Assembly (NCBI RefSeq): GCF_019890635.1 | Contig: NZ_JAIOAB010000030.1 | Span: 20,481-84,480, forward strand | DNA from: Streptomyces sennicomposti | Lineage (GTDB): Bacteria; Actinomycetota; Actinomycetes; Streptomycetales; Streptomycetaceae | Direction: 5' to 3' | Length of the DNA: 64,000 nucleotides | The notes under the pieces: generated by a model | Database searches by the model: none | What the model was told of the DNA's origin: nothing | The model's input: the letters and a program-made list of their open reading frames with translations, nothing else | Position numbers and translations under genes: made by a program | In this document: positions 32,053 through 40,270 of the stretch, piece after piece | Layout of the letters: the number at the start of each line of letters is the position of its first letter | Numbering within the stretch: position 1 is the first letter of the stretch

Positions 32053-34098
32053 CTACCAGGAGCCGTCCCCCGGCAGCAGCCGCCCCGCCTTGCGGTACTC
32101 GCGGCGGGCGCCCTCCAGCAGATCGGCCGCGGTGACCGTGCCGCCGCGGCCGGCGGCGAGGTACGCGGCGGTCACCACGGCGCTGCGGATGGAACCGCCG
32201 GCCAGCTCGAAGTCGGCGGACAGCGCGCCGAGTTCGATGCCGTCCCCGCACGGCACGTGGGACAGGCTGTGCCGCCACAGGGCCAGCCGCTGCCCGGCGT
32301 CGGGGAACGGGAAGTCGACGACCAGGTCGAGCCGCCGGGTGAACGCCTCGTCGATGTTGGCGCGCAGGTTCGTGGTGAGCAGGGCGATGCCGTCGAAGGA
32401 CTCCAGCCGCTGGAGCAGATAGGCGCTCTCCATGTTGGCGTACCGGTCGTGCGAGTCCTTCACCTCCGAGCGCTTGCCGAACACGGCGTCGGCCTCGTCG
32501 AAGAGCAGCACGGCGTCGGTGCGGTCGGCCTCGGTGAAGATCCGCTCCAGGTTCTTCTCGGTCTCGCCGACGTATTTGTCGACCACCGAGGACAACTGGA
32601 CGACGTAGAGGTCCAGGCCGAGTTCGGCGGCGACGACCTCCGCCGAGAGCGTCTTGCCGGTGCCGGACTCGCCGGCGAACAGACCGAGCACGCCCCGGCC
32701 CCGGCCGCCGCCCGCGCTGAGCCGCCAGTCGCCGAGGACGCGGTCGCGGTGGCGGGCGCGCAGCGCGAGTTCCCGCAGCTGGGTCAGGGGCCGTTCGGGC
32801 AGGACCAGGTCGGTCCAGTCGACGGCGGGGCGGATCCGGCGGGCGTGCTGCTCCAGGCCGGAGGCGGACTGCCGGCGGGCGGCGGCGCGCAGATGCGCCG
32901 CGGTCAGCTCGGCGCCCTCGAAGGCGGCGAGGTCCCGCGCGGCGCGGGCGGCCCGGGTGACCCGCTCGTCGGGCAGGTGGTACGGCGCGACGGTGGCGGC
33001 CAGGTCGAAGCCGGGCTCCGCCCCGAGGACGGCCGCCCAGGCGAGCACCGCGCCCGTGCCGCGCCGGGGCGCCTCCAGCACCAGCGGGTCGCCGGCCCCG
33101 TGGTCGCACCACTGGGGGTCGTACGGCCGGGTGCCGGTGATCAGCACGGGCACGCCGGAGGCCGCCAACTCCCGTACCAGGGAGCCCGGTTCCTCGGGCA
33201 GCGTGGCGAGGACGATCGCGGCGCCGCTCAGCCGGGCCTCGCGCAGCAGGTCGGGCACCCGGTCCTCGGGTCCGGCGAAGTGCAGGGCCGGGAGCCCGGC
33301 GGTGCGCAGGGCGGAGGCGGCGCAGGAGAGTCCGTCGCCCTCGCGGCTCTCGCGCAGATAGGCGGTGAGCGGGGGAGCGGCGGTGAGCCGGGCGGCCAGC
33401 AGATCGGTGAAGCGGGCGAACTCGTCGTCGGAGCCGTCCGTCTGAGGCGGTTCCGGCAGCGGGCGCAGATGCGCGGCGAGCGCGGGATCGGGGGTGTCGT
33501 CGCCGAGCAGATGCGCCACGACCCGGTCCGGTACGCGCAACGACCGGCTCAGCAGGGGACGTTCGGGCTCCTCCACGATGAGCAGCCCGAGCGAGACCAG
33601 CGGGGCCGTGGGGTGCAGCCGGGCCCGGGCGGTCGCCGAGTGGACGGGGATGCCGCACAGGTCCAGGGCGAGGGCCACGGTGGCCCGCCGCCGGCTCACG
33701 TCGTCGTTCAGATAGCCGTACAACTGCTCGAAGGCGCGGTCGAGGTCGGGGGCGAGGGCGATGACGAGGAGCGCGGCGTCCAGCTCGGTCAGACCGAGCC
33801 GCGCGCACAGTCTGGCCACCGGGTCCTGCGCGGGCGCGGGGGCGGCGGTCAGGTCATCGGGCGCCGCGCCGGGCGCGGGCTCCGCCGGGCGCAGCAGCCG
33901 GCGTACCGCGTCCTCCGACAGATACAGGCCGCGCAGCGGATCGCCGGCCGTGGGATCGCCCGCCGAGCGCTCCTCGACCAGCCCGGCGACCCGCCCGCGC
34001 AGCTCGGCGAGGCGGGTGAGCAGCGCGTCGGCGTCGCCGGGTTCGGGCGCCGGGACACCGGGGGCGGTGCGGTGCGCGGGGGTGGTCGGTGCGGTCAC
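32053..34098 (-). CDS. cis15: CIS AAA+ ATPase (Cis15)
   Basis: A 681-residue ATPase of the type present in all extracellular-type CIS loci. The first ~460 residues are a degenerate, helix-rich region (DPVARLCARLGLTELDAALLVIALAPDLDRAFEQLYGYLND). The AAA+ domain has Walker A GESGTGKT at residues 476-483, Walker B VLLFDEAD near 530-536, a pore-like KYVGETEKN segment and an arginine-finger region TRRLDLVVDFPFPD. Its role in assembly or loading is not settled in the family. GTG 34098 overlaps the stop of the cap gene (GTGA). Confidence 0.9.
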   Translation of the reverse strand: MTAPTTPAHRTAPGVPAPEPGDADALLTRLAELRGRVAGLVEERSAGDPTAGDPLRGLYLSEDAVRRLLRPAEPAPGAAPDDLTAAPAPAQDPVARLCARLGLTELDAALLVIALAPDLDRAFEQLYGYLNDDVSRRRATVALALDLCGIPVHSATARARLHPTAPLVSLGLLIVEEPERPLLSRSLRVPDRVVAHLLGDDTPDPALAAHLRPLPEPPQTDGSDDEFARFTDLLAARLTAAPPLTAYLRESREGDGLSCAASALRTAGLPALHFAGPEDRVPDLLREARLSGAAIVLATLPEEPGSLVRELAASGVPVLITGTRPYDPQWCDHGAGDPLVLEAPRRGTGAVLAWAAVLGAEPGFDLAATVAPYHLPDERVTRAARAARDLAAFEGAELTAAHLRAAARRQSASGLEQHARRIRPAVDWTDLVLPERPLTQLRELALRARHRDRVLGDWRLSAGGGRGRGVLGLFAGESGTGKTLSAEVVAAELGLDLYVVQLSSVVDKYVGETEKNLERIFTEADRTDAVLLFDEADAVFGKRSEVKDSHDRYANMESAYLLQRLESFDGIALLTTNLRANIDEAFTRRLDLVVDFPFPDAGQRLALWRHSLSHVPCGDGIELGALSADFELAGGSIRSAVVTAAYLAAGRGGTVTAADLLEGARREYRKAGRLLPGDGSW

Positions 34099-34793
34099 GG
34101 CGCGATGCCCGTTCCGTCCGCGCCGCGGGACCGGCGGGCCGCCGAGCGGGCTTCGCGCACCGCCGCCACCTGCGGGGGCCGGTGGGCGCGCTCCTCCGGC
34201 TCGGCCGCGTCGGCGTCGCCGTCGAGGCGGCGGACGCGGACCACCGCGCCCTCGGTGACGGGCGGGCCGGCGTCGTAGTCGGGGTAGGCGGGGAAGGGCA
34301 CGGTGGTCACCAGGTCCAGGGACGGCTTGAGTTCGCCGCCGAGCGCGGACCAGATCTCGGCCAGCGACCGGGACTCCGTCTGGCTGCCGGCCACCGACAG
34401 CGGCACGGCCATGCCCAAGGCGCCCAGGGCGCCCGGGAGTTCCGAGGGGGCGAGCAGTTCGCGCGGCAGCAGGGTGGCCAACACCGCCGACAGGAGCCGG
34501 TGTTCGTCCTGCGGCTGCCGGGTCCACGCCGTCACCAGGTACGACAGCCGGAACCAGCGCGGCGGACGGCGCCGTTTCACGACCACGTCCCGTTCGTCCA
34601 TCACGGGCAGCTGGCCGCGCTGGCGGCGGGCCACGTCCTCCCGGATGTCGTAGAGGTAGGCGTTGATCGTCGGCGCGTTGCGCCGGGCGGCCCAGTCGCG
34701 GGTCGGGGCGTCGAAGGCGACGTCGATGCCGGAACCGGCCAACGCCCCGCCCTCCAGCAGGGACTTGAGGACCTCGTCCACCTCGTGGATCAC
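34095..34793 (-). CDS. cis16: CIS tail terminator/cap protein, DUF4255 (Cis16)
   Basis: A 232-residue DUF4255/Pvc16 N-terminal-like protein. It shows the family opening VDEVLKSLLEGGALAGSGIDVAFDAPTRDWAARRNAPTINAYLYDIRED (recognised by its start and the NAPTINAYLYDIRE core) and RFRLSYLVTAW-like central strand (WFRLSYLVTAWTRQPQDEHRLLSAVL). It should bind the distal end of tube and sheath and stop growth. GGGAG lies 7 bases upstream of GTG 34793. The charged C-terminal 40 residues are specific to this homologue. It forms a leftward two-gene operon with the ATPase. Confidence 0.87.
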   Translation of the reverse strand: MIHEVDEVLKSLLEGGALAGSGIDVAFDAPTRDWAARRNAPTINAYLYDIREDVARRQRGQLPVMDERDVVVKRRRPPRWFRLSYLVTAWTRQPQDEHRLLSAVLATLLPRELLAPSELPGALGALGMAVPLSVAGSQTESRSLAEIWSALGGELKPSLDLVTTVPFPAYPDYDAGPPVTEGAVVRVRRLDGDADAAEPEERAHRPPQVAAVREARSAARRSRGADGTGIAP

Positions 34794-34810
34794 CGTCGCG
34801 CTCCCGCCCT

Positions 34811-34870
34811 GCCGTGCTCTGTGCCGCCGTCCGTCCGGCCGTGCTCTGTCCGCCGGTCATCCGGCCGTGA
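34811..34870. repeat. Tandem repeat in the cis16-cis15 promoter region
   Basis: Two units of 27 and 26 bases (34811-34837, 34838-34863) and a 7-base start of a third share GCCGTGCTCTGT-CCGCCG. They lie 18-77 bases upstream of the leftward cis16 gene, a place where a regulator could bind. Confidence 0.75.
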
Positions 34871-34969
34871 CCGATCCTGCCCCCGCCCCGGCCGGGTCCG
34901 CAGGCGTGCCGGGGACGGCGGCGGGGCACACCGCGCTGCCCTGAAGGCCATCCGGTGCTGCCCGTCGGC

Positions 34970-35638
34970 TCAGATGTAACCTTCCTTGAGGGCGTACGCC
35001 ACGGCATGCGCACGGTTGCGCAGGTGCAGCCGGGTGGTGAGCCCGTGGATGACGTTCTTGACGGTGCGCTCGGAGTACGACAGCTTGCCCGCGATCTCCC
35101 CGGTGTCCAGCCCCTCGGCGACCAGCCGCAGCACGTCCACCTCGCGCGCCGTCAGCCCGGAGACCGGCACCCCGGCGACCCCGGCCGCGTTGCGGTGCAG
35201 CGTGCCCACCTGGTCGATGAGCCGGCCGAGCAGGTCGGCGGGCAGGTCGCCGTCGCCGCGCGCGGCGGCGAGCACCGCCTGCACCAGGCGGTGCGCGGTG
35301 GCCTCGTGCCGCCACACGATGGCGCCCACCCCGCACTCGATGACATCGAGCAGCCCGGCCTCCCGCAGCGAGCTGACCACGAGCACCGCTCGCGCGCCCT
35401 CGCCGCGCACCAGCCGGCGCAGCCGGGCCAGGGCGGCCTCGTCGAGCGTGTCGTCCACGAGCAGCGCCACCGTGCCCGGCCCGGAACCCGACTCCTCCCG
35501 GAGGTCTACTTCGGGATACCGGCGCAGTTGGCTGAGTACCCCCTCGCGCAGGATCGGGTCCGTGGCGTGCACTGCCACCGGGGTCCGGTCGGCAGGGCCG
35601 GCCGTACCGGGGCGGGTGGTGCCGGATGAGCTGAGCAA
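34970..35638 (-). CDS. LuxR/NarL-type response-regulator-like transcription factor
   Basis: About 222 residues with a clear C-terminal LuxR helix-turn-helix (SGLTAREVDVLRLVAEGLDTGEIAGKLSYSERTVKNVIHG). The N-terminal domain has a receiver-like pattern (PVAVHATDPILREGVLSQLRRYPEV; VALLVDDTLDE; RAVLVVSSLREAGLLDVIECGVGAIV). The usual pair of acidic residues near the first strand is not obvious, so it may be an atypical receiver without phosphorylation. It lies beside the cap gene and is divergent from the large LuxR regulator, as in other Streptomyces CIS loci I recall. Start is uncertain: TTG 35638 has GGGGGAAG upstream; GTG codons near 35577 are alternatives. Confidence 0.78.
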   Translation of the reverse strand: MLSSSGTTRPGTAGPADRTPVAVHATDPILREGVLSQLRRYPEVDLREESGSGPGTVALLVDDTLDEAALARLRRLVRGEGARAVLVVSSLREAGLLDVIECGVGAIVWRHEATAHRLVQAVLAAARGDGDLPADLLGRLIDQVGTLHRNAAGVAGVPVSGLTAREVDVLRLVAEGLDTGEIAGKLSYSERTVKNVIHGLTTRLHLRNRAHAVAYALKEGYI

Positions 35639-35971
35639 GCGTCTTCCCCCAAGTCCGCGGGTCCGTCGCCTGTGTGGGTTCGGTGACGGGCGTGCGTCCT
35701 CAGATTCCTGCGGTAGAAGGGGCTCGCACAATCGTGGAACACCACGAGGGGCACCACGAGAAGAGGCCCGAAGGACCACGAGGTTGCCCGCGAGGGCGGC
35801 TTCGCCGGCCCCGCGGTCGGCACCAGTGGGCCTTGTCACGGCACCGCGCGGTGGCCAGGGACGTCTCCGTGTACGGACGGTGTCGCGGCCGGGCGCGGCG
35901 GCGGCGTCCGGACCGCAGCGGAGCAACCGAGTGAACCACCGCGACAGCGGGCGTGTACAGGGGCGTGACAG
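35639..35971. other. Divergent intergenic region between the two regulators
   Basis: About 330 bases with no supported gene. It must hold the promoters of both divergent regulator genes. GTAGAAGGGG at 35712-35721 and ACCACGAGG repeats near 35740-35785 are visible, but I see no convincing operator. Confidence 0.45.
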
Positions 35972-38900
35972 ATGTGCGAGCGAGCGTATGAACGGGGATG
36001 TGGGCCGGTGTCCGACGGGCCGTTCGACCAGCCGCGCGAACACCGGGAGGCCGTCGAGCTGATCGCGGCCCGCGCCGCCCGCGCCCGGGCCGGCAGCGGC
36101 GCCCTCGTGGTGCTGCGCGGGGCGACCGGCACCGGCCGCACCACCGTCCTGGAGGCCGCCGGACGCGCTGCCGAGGCGCACGGCATGCGGGTGCTGCGCG
36201 CCCGCTGCTCACCGGGCGACGCCGCGGTCCCGTTCGCCGCCGTCCGGCAACTGCTCGGCGCGCGGGACGACTTCGGTCAGGCGGCGGGGGAGCGGGAACA
36301 GGCCGAGGTGCTGCGGCGGGCGCTGCACGGACACGCCGCCGAGGGGCCGCTGCTGGTGGCCGTCGACGACGTCCACCTCGCCGACGGCCCCTCCCACCGC
36401 TGGCTGGTGGAGACCGCCCGGCACCTGGACCGGCTGTCGCTGCCGATCCTGCTGGCCGTCACCGAACGCAGCCAGTACGACGTGGACGCGCCCCGCCCCG
36501 GCTTCACGCACACCCTGTCGCCCGCCCTCGTGCACACCCGCACCCTGGCCCCGCTCACCGGCGACTCGGCGGCCGCACTGGTGCGCGCCCGCTTCCCGGC
36601 CGCGTCGCCGTCCTGGACCGAGGACTGCGTACGGGCCGGCGGGGGCAGCCCGCTGCTGCTGCGCGCCCTCCTGGACGACCTCGCCGCGCCGGACGGGCAC
36701 CTGGCCGTGCCCGAGTCGACGGCCGCGCTGTACCCGGGCGCCTATCCGGCGGCCGTGTCGTGGTGGCTGGACAGCGCGGGCCCCGGCACGGCGGAGGTGG
36801 CCCGCTCGCTCGCCGTCCTGGACGAGGGATGGGACCGCGGGGAGCCGCTGCAGGGCAGCCCGGCCGCGGCTTTAGGGCCGGCGCCGCACCCGTACGGCAC
36901 GCTCACGACCGAGGACCGCGGCCGACGCCGGCCGCCCGACCACGCGTTCGACGCCGGACGGTACGGCGAGGCCCCGGGGCCGTACGACGAGACGCCCGGC
37001 CCCTACGGCGGCCTGCCCGATCCGTACGGCGATGTATCAGGCCCCTACGGCGAGGCGCCCGGCCCGTACGGCGACGTCCTCGGCCCGTACGGCGACGCGC
37101 TGCCGGGACCGTACGGCGAAGTGCCGCCGCTGCCGGACCAGGCTCCCGCGTCCGGACTTCCGGACAGCGCCCCCGAGACCGCACCCCCGCACGGCACCTC
37201 CGAGTCCGCACTTCCGTCCTGCGCCCCCGAGACCGCACCCCCGCCCCACGCCCACCGACGCCCCGAGCCGCCCACCCGCACCACCTCGGACCGCACCACC
37301 CCGGACCCCACCACCTCGGACCCCACCACCCCGACCCGTACCGCCCCGACGCGCACCCCCGCGGGTCGGGACCGTCACGGCCGGGGTCCGGCCGCGCGCC
37401 GCACCGCCGGAGGCGACGGCGCGGCGCCCGCAGCCCTGCTCGCCGGACTCGCCGGGGCCGACCCCGCCCGGGTGGCGGGCTGGCTCACCGCCATGACCGG
37501 CCTCGGCCTGCTGCGCAAGGACGCCGAGGGCCGCCCCCGCTACGCCCACCCGCTGCTGCGCGACGCAGTGCTCACCGGCGTGCCCGCGGCCCGGCGGCGC
37601 GCCGCGCACCGGGCGGTCGCCGAGGCGATGCTGCACCACGGCGCCCCCACCGACGCGGTGGCCGGGCAGCTCCTGTCGGCCGGCCCGGTGGGCGCCGCCT
37701 GGGCGGCGGAGGTGCTCCAGGCGGCCGCGGACCGCGCCCTGCGCGCGGAGCGCCCCCAGGACGCCATGGCGTTTCTGCGCAGGGCCCTGGACGAACCCCT
37801 CCCCGGTGGGCGCCGCCAGCGGCTGCTGACCGAACTCGGCTCGCTGGAGTGCGCCTGCCGGGACTCCGCCGCCGGGATCCCCCGGCTCACCGAGGCGCTG
37901 CGGCAGCCCGGCACGCCGCAGGACCGGGTGCGCGCGGCCGTCGCCCTGGGCACCGCGCTCGCCGGCGACGGCAGGGCCCGCGCGGCCGTGGAGGTGCTGG
38001 GTGTGGTGGACGGGCAGCTCGCCGACCGCCCCGAACTGGTCGGCGCGCTGCGCATCGCCTCCGCGCTGCTCTCCGACTGGGACTCGGCCCTGCGGCGCGA
38101 TGTCTACGGTCTGCTGCGCGCCGCCGCCGCCCGCTCGCCCGAGCCGTCCGGACCGGCCGCCCGAGCGCTGCTCGTCCGGCACGCGGCCACCGCCGGACTC
38201 GTCTCGGCGCGGGACGCCATGCGGCAGGTGCGCGAACTGCTCGCCGAACCGGCCGACGCGCTGACCGAGCCGTTCCTGCTGGGCACCGCCGCCGCGGTGG
38301 CGCAGTGGGCCGACGAACTCGACGAGGCGGACCGGCTGGTGGACCGCGGCCTGGCCGGACAGCGGCCCGGCCTGCTGCACCCCATGCACCAGGCGCTGCT
38401 CAACACCCGGGCCGACATCGAGGCGGCCCGCGGCCGGTACGGGCTGCTGCCGGCCGAGCCGCCGGTCGTCTTCGCCGCCGGGCCGGGCAACACCCACGCC
38501 CACATCCTGCTCGCGCTCGTGGAGCAGGGCCGCACGGCCGAGGCGCGGCGGCTCGCGGACGCCTTCGACCTCGGGGCGGCGCCCGACTCCTTCGAGCTGA
38601 ACCGGTTCCTGTACGCGCGGGGCGCGCAGCGCGCCGCCGAGGGCGATCACGCGGGCGCGTTGCACGACTTCCTGGAGTGCGGCCGCCGCCAGGCCGCCCG
38701 CGAGGTGGTCAGCCCGGTCGTCACGCCGTGGCGTACGGCCGCCGCCGAGTGCCGCCTCGCGCTGGGCGGGCCGCGCGAGGCGCTGGCCCTGGCCGAGGAG
38801 GAACTGCGGCTGGCCCGGGTGTGGGACACCCCGCGCACGGTGGGCCGCGCCCTGCGGGTGCTGGCCGCCGCCACGGGCGGCCGGCACGGCCTCGAACTGG

Positions 38901-39421
38901 CCGGTGAATCCGTACGGTTGCTGCGGGACGCGCCGTCCGGCGCGGAACCGGAGCTGGTGGCCGCGCTGCTCGGCCAGGGCCGGCAGCTGTCCGCCGCCGG
39001 GCAGCGCACCCGGGCCAGGGAGTTCCTGCGGGAGGCCGCGGAGCGCGCCGAACGCCTGGGCGCCGTACGGCTGCGCGTCTCGGCGGAGGAGGCGCTGCGC
39101 GCGGTCGGCGCCCGCAGTCCCGGCACCGCACGCACCGGCTCGGCCGCCCTCACCGGCAGCGAGCGGCGCATCGCCGAGCTGGCCGCCGACGGCCGTACGA
39201 ACACCGAGATCGCGGACTCGCTGCATCTGGCCCGCCGGACCGTGGAGACCCATCTCACCAGCGCCTACAAGAAGTTGGGCATCCGGCGGCGCGGCGAACT
39301 GCGTGACGCGCTCGGCCCGGACCGGACCGGCGGCCGGGACCACCACGGACACGCCGGTCACCCCGGTCACCCCGGTCCCTCCGCCGCCGACCGCTGCCGG
39401 GGCCTGTCCGCCCAGCCCTGA
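35972..39421 (+). CDS. Large LuxR-family (LAL-type) regulator with an internal Pro/Tyr repeat insert
   Basis: A 1149-residue regulator. The N-terminal ATPase domain has Walker A GATGTGRTT near residue 50 and Walker B-like LLVAVDDVHLAD. The C-terminal LuxR helix-turn-helix is LTGSERRIAELAADGRTNTEIADSLHLARRTVETHLTSAYKKLG. A long helical middle looks TPR-like (FLRRALDEPLPGGRRQRLLTELGSLECA onwards). Between ATPase and middle, at about residues 300-480, lies an unusual disordered insert: repeats of GPYG and then Thr/Pro-rich sequence. A His/Gly-rich tail follows the DNA-binding domain. It borders the CIS locus and may control it. ATG 35972 has AGGGG 8 bases upstream; GTG 36008 is the alternative. 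Confidence 0.82.
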   Translation: MCERAYERGCGPVSDGPFDQPREHREAVELIAARAARARAGSGALVVLRGATGTGRTTVLEAAGRAAEAHGMRVLRARCSPGDAAVPFAAVRQLLGARDDFGQAAGEREQAEVLRRALHGHAAEGPLLVAVDDVHLADGPSHRWLVETARHLDRLSLPILLAVTERSQYDVDAPRPGFTHTLSPALVHTRTLAPLTGDSAAALVRARFPAASPSWTEDCVRAGGGSPLLLRALLDDLAAPDGHLAVPESTAALYPGAYPAAVSWWLDSAGPGTAEVARSLAVLDEGWDRGEPLQGSPAAALGPAPHPYGTLTTEDRGRRRPPDHAFDAGRYGEAPGPYDETPGPYGGLPDPYGDVSGPYGEAPGPYGDVLGPYGDALPGPYGEVPPLPDQAPASGLPDSAPETAPPHGTSESALPSCAPETAPPPHAHRRPEPPTRTTSDRTTPDPTTSDPTTPTRTAPTRTPAGRDRHGRGPAARRTAGGDGAAPAALLAGLAGADPARVAGWLTAMTGLGLLRKDAEGRPRYAHPLLRDAVLTGVPAARRRAAHRAVAEAMLHHGAPTDAVAGQLLSAGPVGAAWAAEVLQAAADRALRAERPQDAMAFLRRALDEPLPGGRRQRLLTELGSLECACRDSAAGIPRLTEALRQPGTPQDRVRAAVALGTALAGDGRARAAVEVLGVVDGQLADRPELVGALRIASALLSDWDSALRRDVYGLLRAAAARSPEPSGPAARALLVRHAATAGLVSARDAMRQVRELLAEPADALTEPFLLGTAAAVAQWADELDEADRLVDRGLAGQRPGLLHPMHQALLNTRADIEAARGRYGLLPAEPPVVFAAGPGNTHAHILLALVEQGRTAEARRLADAFDLGAAPDSFELNRFLYARGAQRAAEGDHAGALHDFLECGRRQAAREVVSPVVTPWRTAAAECRLALGGPREALALAEEELRLARVWDTPRTVGRALRVLAAATGGRHGLELAGESVRLLRDAPSGAEPELVAALLGQGRQLSAAGQRTRAREFLREAAERAERLGAVRLRVSAEEALRAVGARSPGTARTGSAALTGSERRIAELAADGRTNTEIADSLHLARRTVETHLTSAYKKLGIRRRGELRDALGPDRTGGRDHHGHAGHPGHPGPSAADRCRGLSAQP
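36953..37129 (+). repeat. 24-bp-periodic coding repeat (GPYG units) in the LAL regulator
   Basis: About eight imperfect units encode PGPYGE/D-type octapeptides (GPYDET, GPYGGL, DPYGDV, GPYGEA, GPYGDV, GPYGDA, GPYGEV). All carry the CCGTACGGCGA-like core. Boundaries are approximate. Confidence 0.8.
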
Positions 39422-39465
39422 ACACGAGCCGTGCGCTCGTCTCCCGCGATCCACGCCCCCCACTT

Positions 39466-39493
39466 TTGAACACGTTCAAGTCTGGCGTACGCT
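39466..39493 (+). promoter_or_regulatory. Palindromic operator overlapping a leaderless promoter
   Basis: TTGAACACGTTCAA (39466-39479) is an inverted repeat (TTGAAC / GTTCAA) whose left half serves as the -35 box. A -10 TACGCT follows at 39488-39493 after 16 bases, and the ATG lies 6 bases later, so the transcript is probably leaderless and blocked by a repressor at the palindrome. Confidence 0.6.
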
Positions 39494-39499
39494 CCTGCC

Positions 39500-40024
39500 A
39501 TGAGCGACAGAGCCGCCCTGCTCAAGGGCATCCGCGCCTGGCTGGTTCTCTTCGTCGTCTGCCTGGTGCTCAGCGGCGCCACCGCCTTCCCGCTGGTCCA
39601 CGAACTGCACTGGACCGAGAGCCTGTTGAAGTCGCTGTCCGTGCCCGAGCACCTGCCCGCGCTGACGGACTGGATCGAGCGGGTACGGCACGGGCTCGAC
39701 ACCGCCGACGCCGACTACCCGTTCCTGCTGTACGGCACCGACTGGCTGGCCTTCGCCCACCTGGTCATCGCCGTCGCCTTCTACGGCCCGTACCGGGACC
39801 CGGTGCGCAACATCTGGGTCGTGGAGTTCGGCATGATCGCCTGCGTGGGCATCGTGCCGCTCGCCCTGATCTGCGGGCCGGTCCGCGGCATCCCCTTCTG
39901 GTGGTCGGTGATCGACATGTCCTTCGGGGTGTTCGGCATCGTTCCCCTCTACGTCGTACGGCGCCGGATCAAGCGGCTGGAGGCGCTGACCGCGCCCAAT
40001 GCCACGGCGGCAGCGGCCACTTGA
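39500..40024 (+). CDS. Small multi-pass membrane protein of unknown function
   Basis: A 174-residue protein with about four hydrophobic segments: WLVLFVVCLVLSGATAFPLV near the start, WLAFAHLVIAVAFYG, FGMIACVGIVPLALICG and FWWSVIDMSFGVFGIVPLYVV. A basic RRRIKRLEAL tail follows. Tryptophans and prolines in the loops are conserved-looking, but I do not recognise a named family. No Shine-Dalgarno sequence precedes the ATG; the promoter is described separately. It sits between the CIS regulator and the RiPP cluster, and nothing ties it to either. Confidence 0.78.
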   Translation: MSDRAALLKGIRAWLVLFVVCLVLSGATAFPLVHELHWTESLLKSLSVPEHLPALTDWIERVRHGLDTADADYPFLLYGTDWLAFAHLVIAVAFYGPYRDPVRNIWVVEFGMIACVGIVPLALICGPVRGIPFWWSVIDMSFGVFGIVPLYVVRRRIKRLEALTAPNATAAAAT

Positions 40025-40139
40025 GGGCGGCCGACGCGATCAGGGGGTCGGCGGCGCCGGTCTGACCAGGGCGTTGATTAACCGTTCAGCGGCGTGGGCA
40101 AGGCTCAACGAGCCACCGCACGTGATCTTCACGGGTCGT

Positions 40140-40180
40140 CCCCGGAAGGACACGTGTCCCACAGACCGCCCCCGGAAGGA
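40140..40180 (+). promoter_or_regulatory. Palindrome and direct repeat upstream of the RiPP precursor
   Basis: GGACACGTGTCC (40148-40159) is a perfect 12-bp palindrome. The 11-mer CCCCGGAAGGA occurs at 40140-40150 and again exactly 30 bases later at 40170-40180, the second copy running into the Shine-Dalgarno sequence. The palindrome ends 30 bases before the precursor ATG and may be an operator or an RNA structure. Confidence 0.5.
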
Positions 40181-40183
40181 GGT
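40174..40183 (+). promoter_or_regulatory. Strong ribosome binding site of the RiPP precursor
   Basis: GGAAGGAGGT lies 6 bases before ATG 40190. It is a near-perfect anti-16S match and confirms translation of this very short gene. Confidence 0.88.
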
Positions 40184-40189
40184 GCCGCG

Positions 40190-40270
40190 ATGAAGCTTCT
40201 CTTCGCCGTCCGCAACAAGGTCACCGCTCGCAAGAGCCTGAAGGCCAGCGCCTGGTACATCTGGTACTGA
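40190..40270 (+). CDS. Tryptorubin-type (atropopeptide) RiPP precursor peptide
   Basis: A 26-residue peptide. The 20-residue basic leader begins MKLLFAVRNKV and ends SLKAS; the last six residues before the stop are AWYIWY. This hexapeptide is the core of tryptorubin A, a non-canonically folded peptide whose Trp/Tyr side chains are joined to each other and to the backbone. Known atropopeptide clusters consist of a short precursor followed by one cytochrome P450, which is what lies here (P450 at 40495). The leader must be removed by a protease not encoded nearby. The gene is called trpA in that literature; I leave the symbol empty to avoid confusion with tryptophan synthase. Confidence 0.93.
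   Translation: MKLLFAVRNKVTARKSLKASAWYIWY

Noticed and set aside
36953..37129. CRISPR-like repeat array
   Set aside because: The repeats are 24-bp, contiguous without unique spacers, in frame, and encode GPYG units inside a regulator gene.
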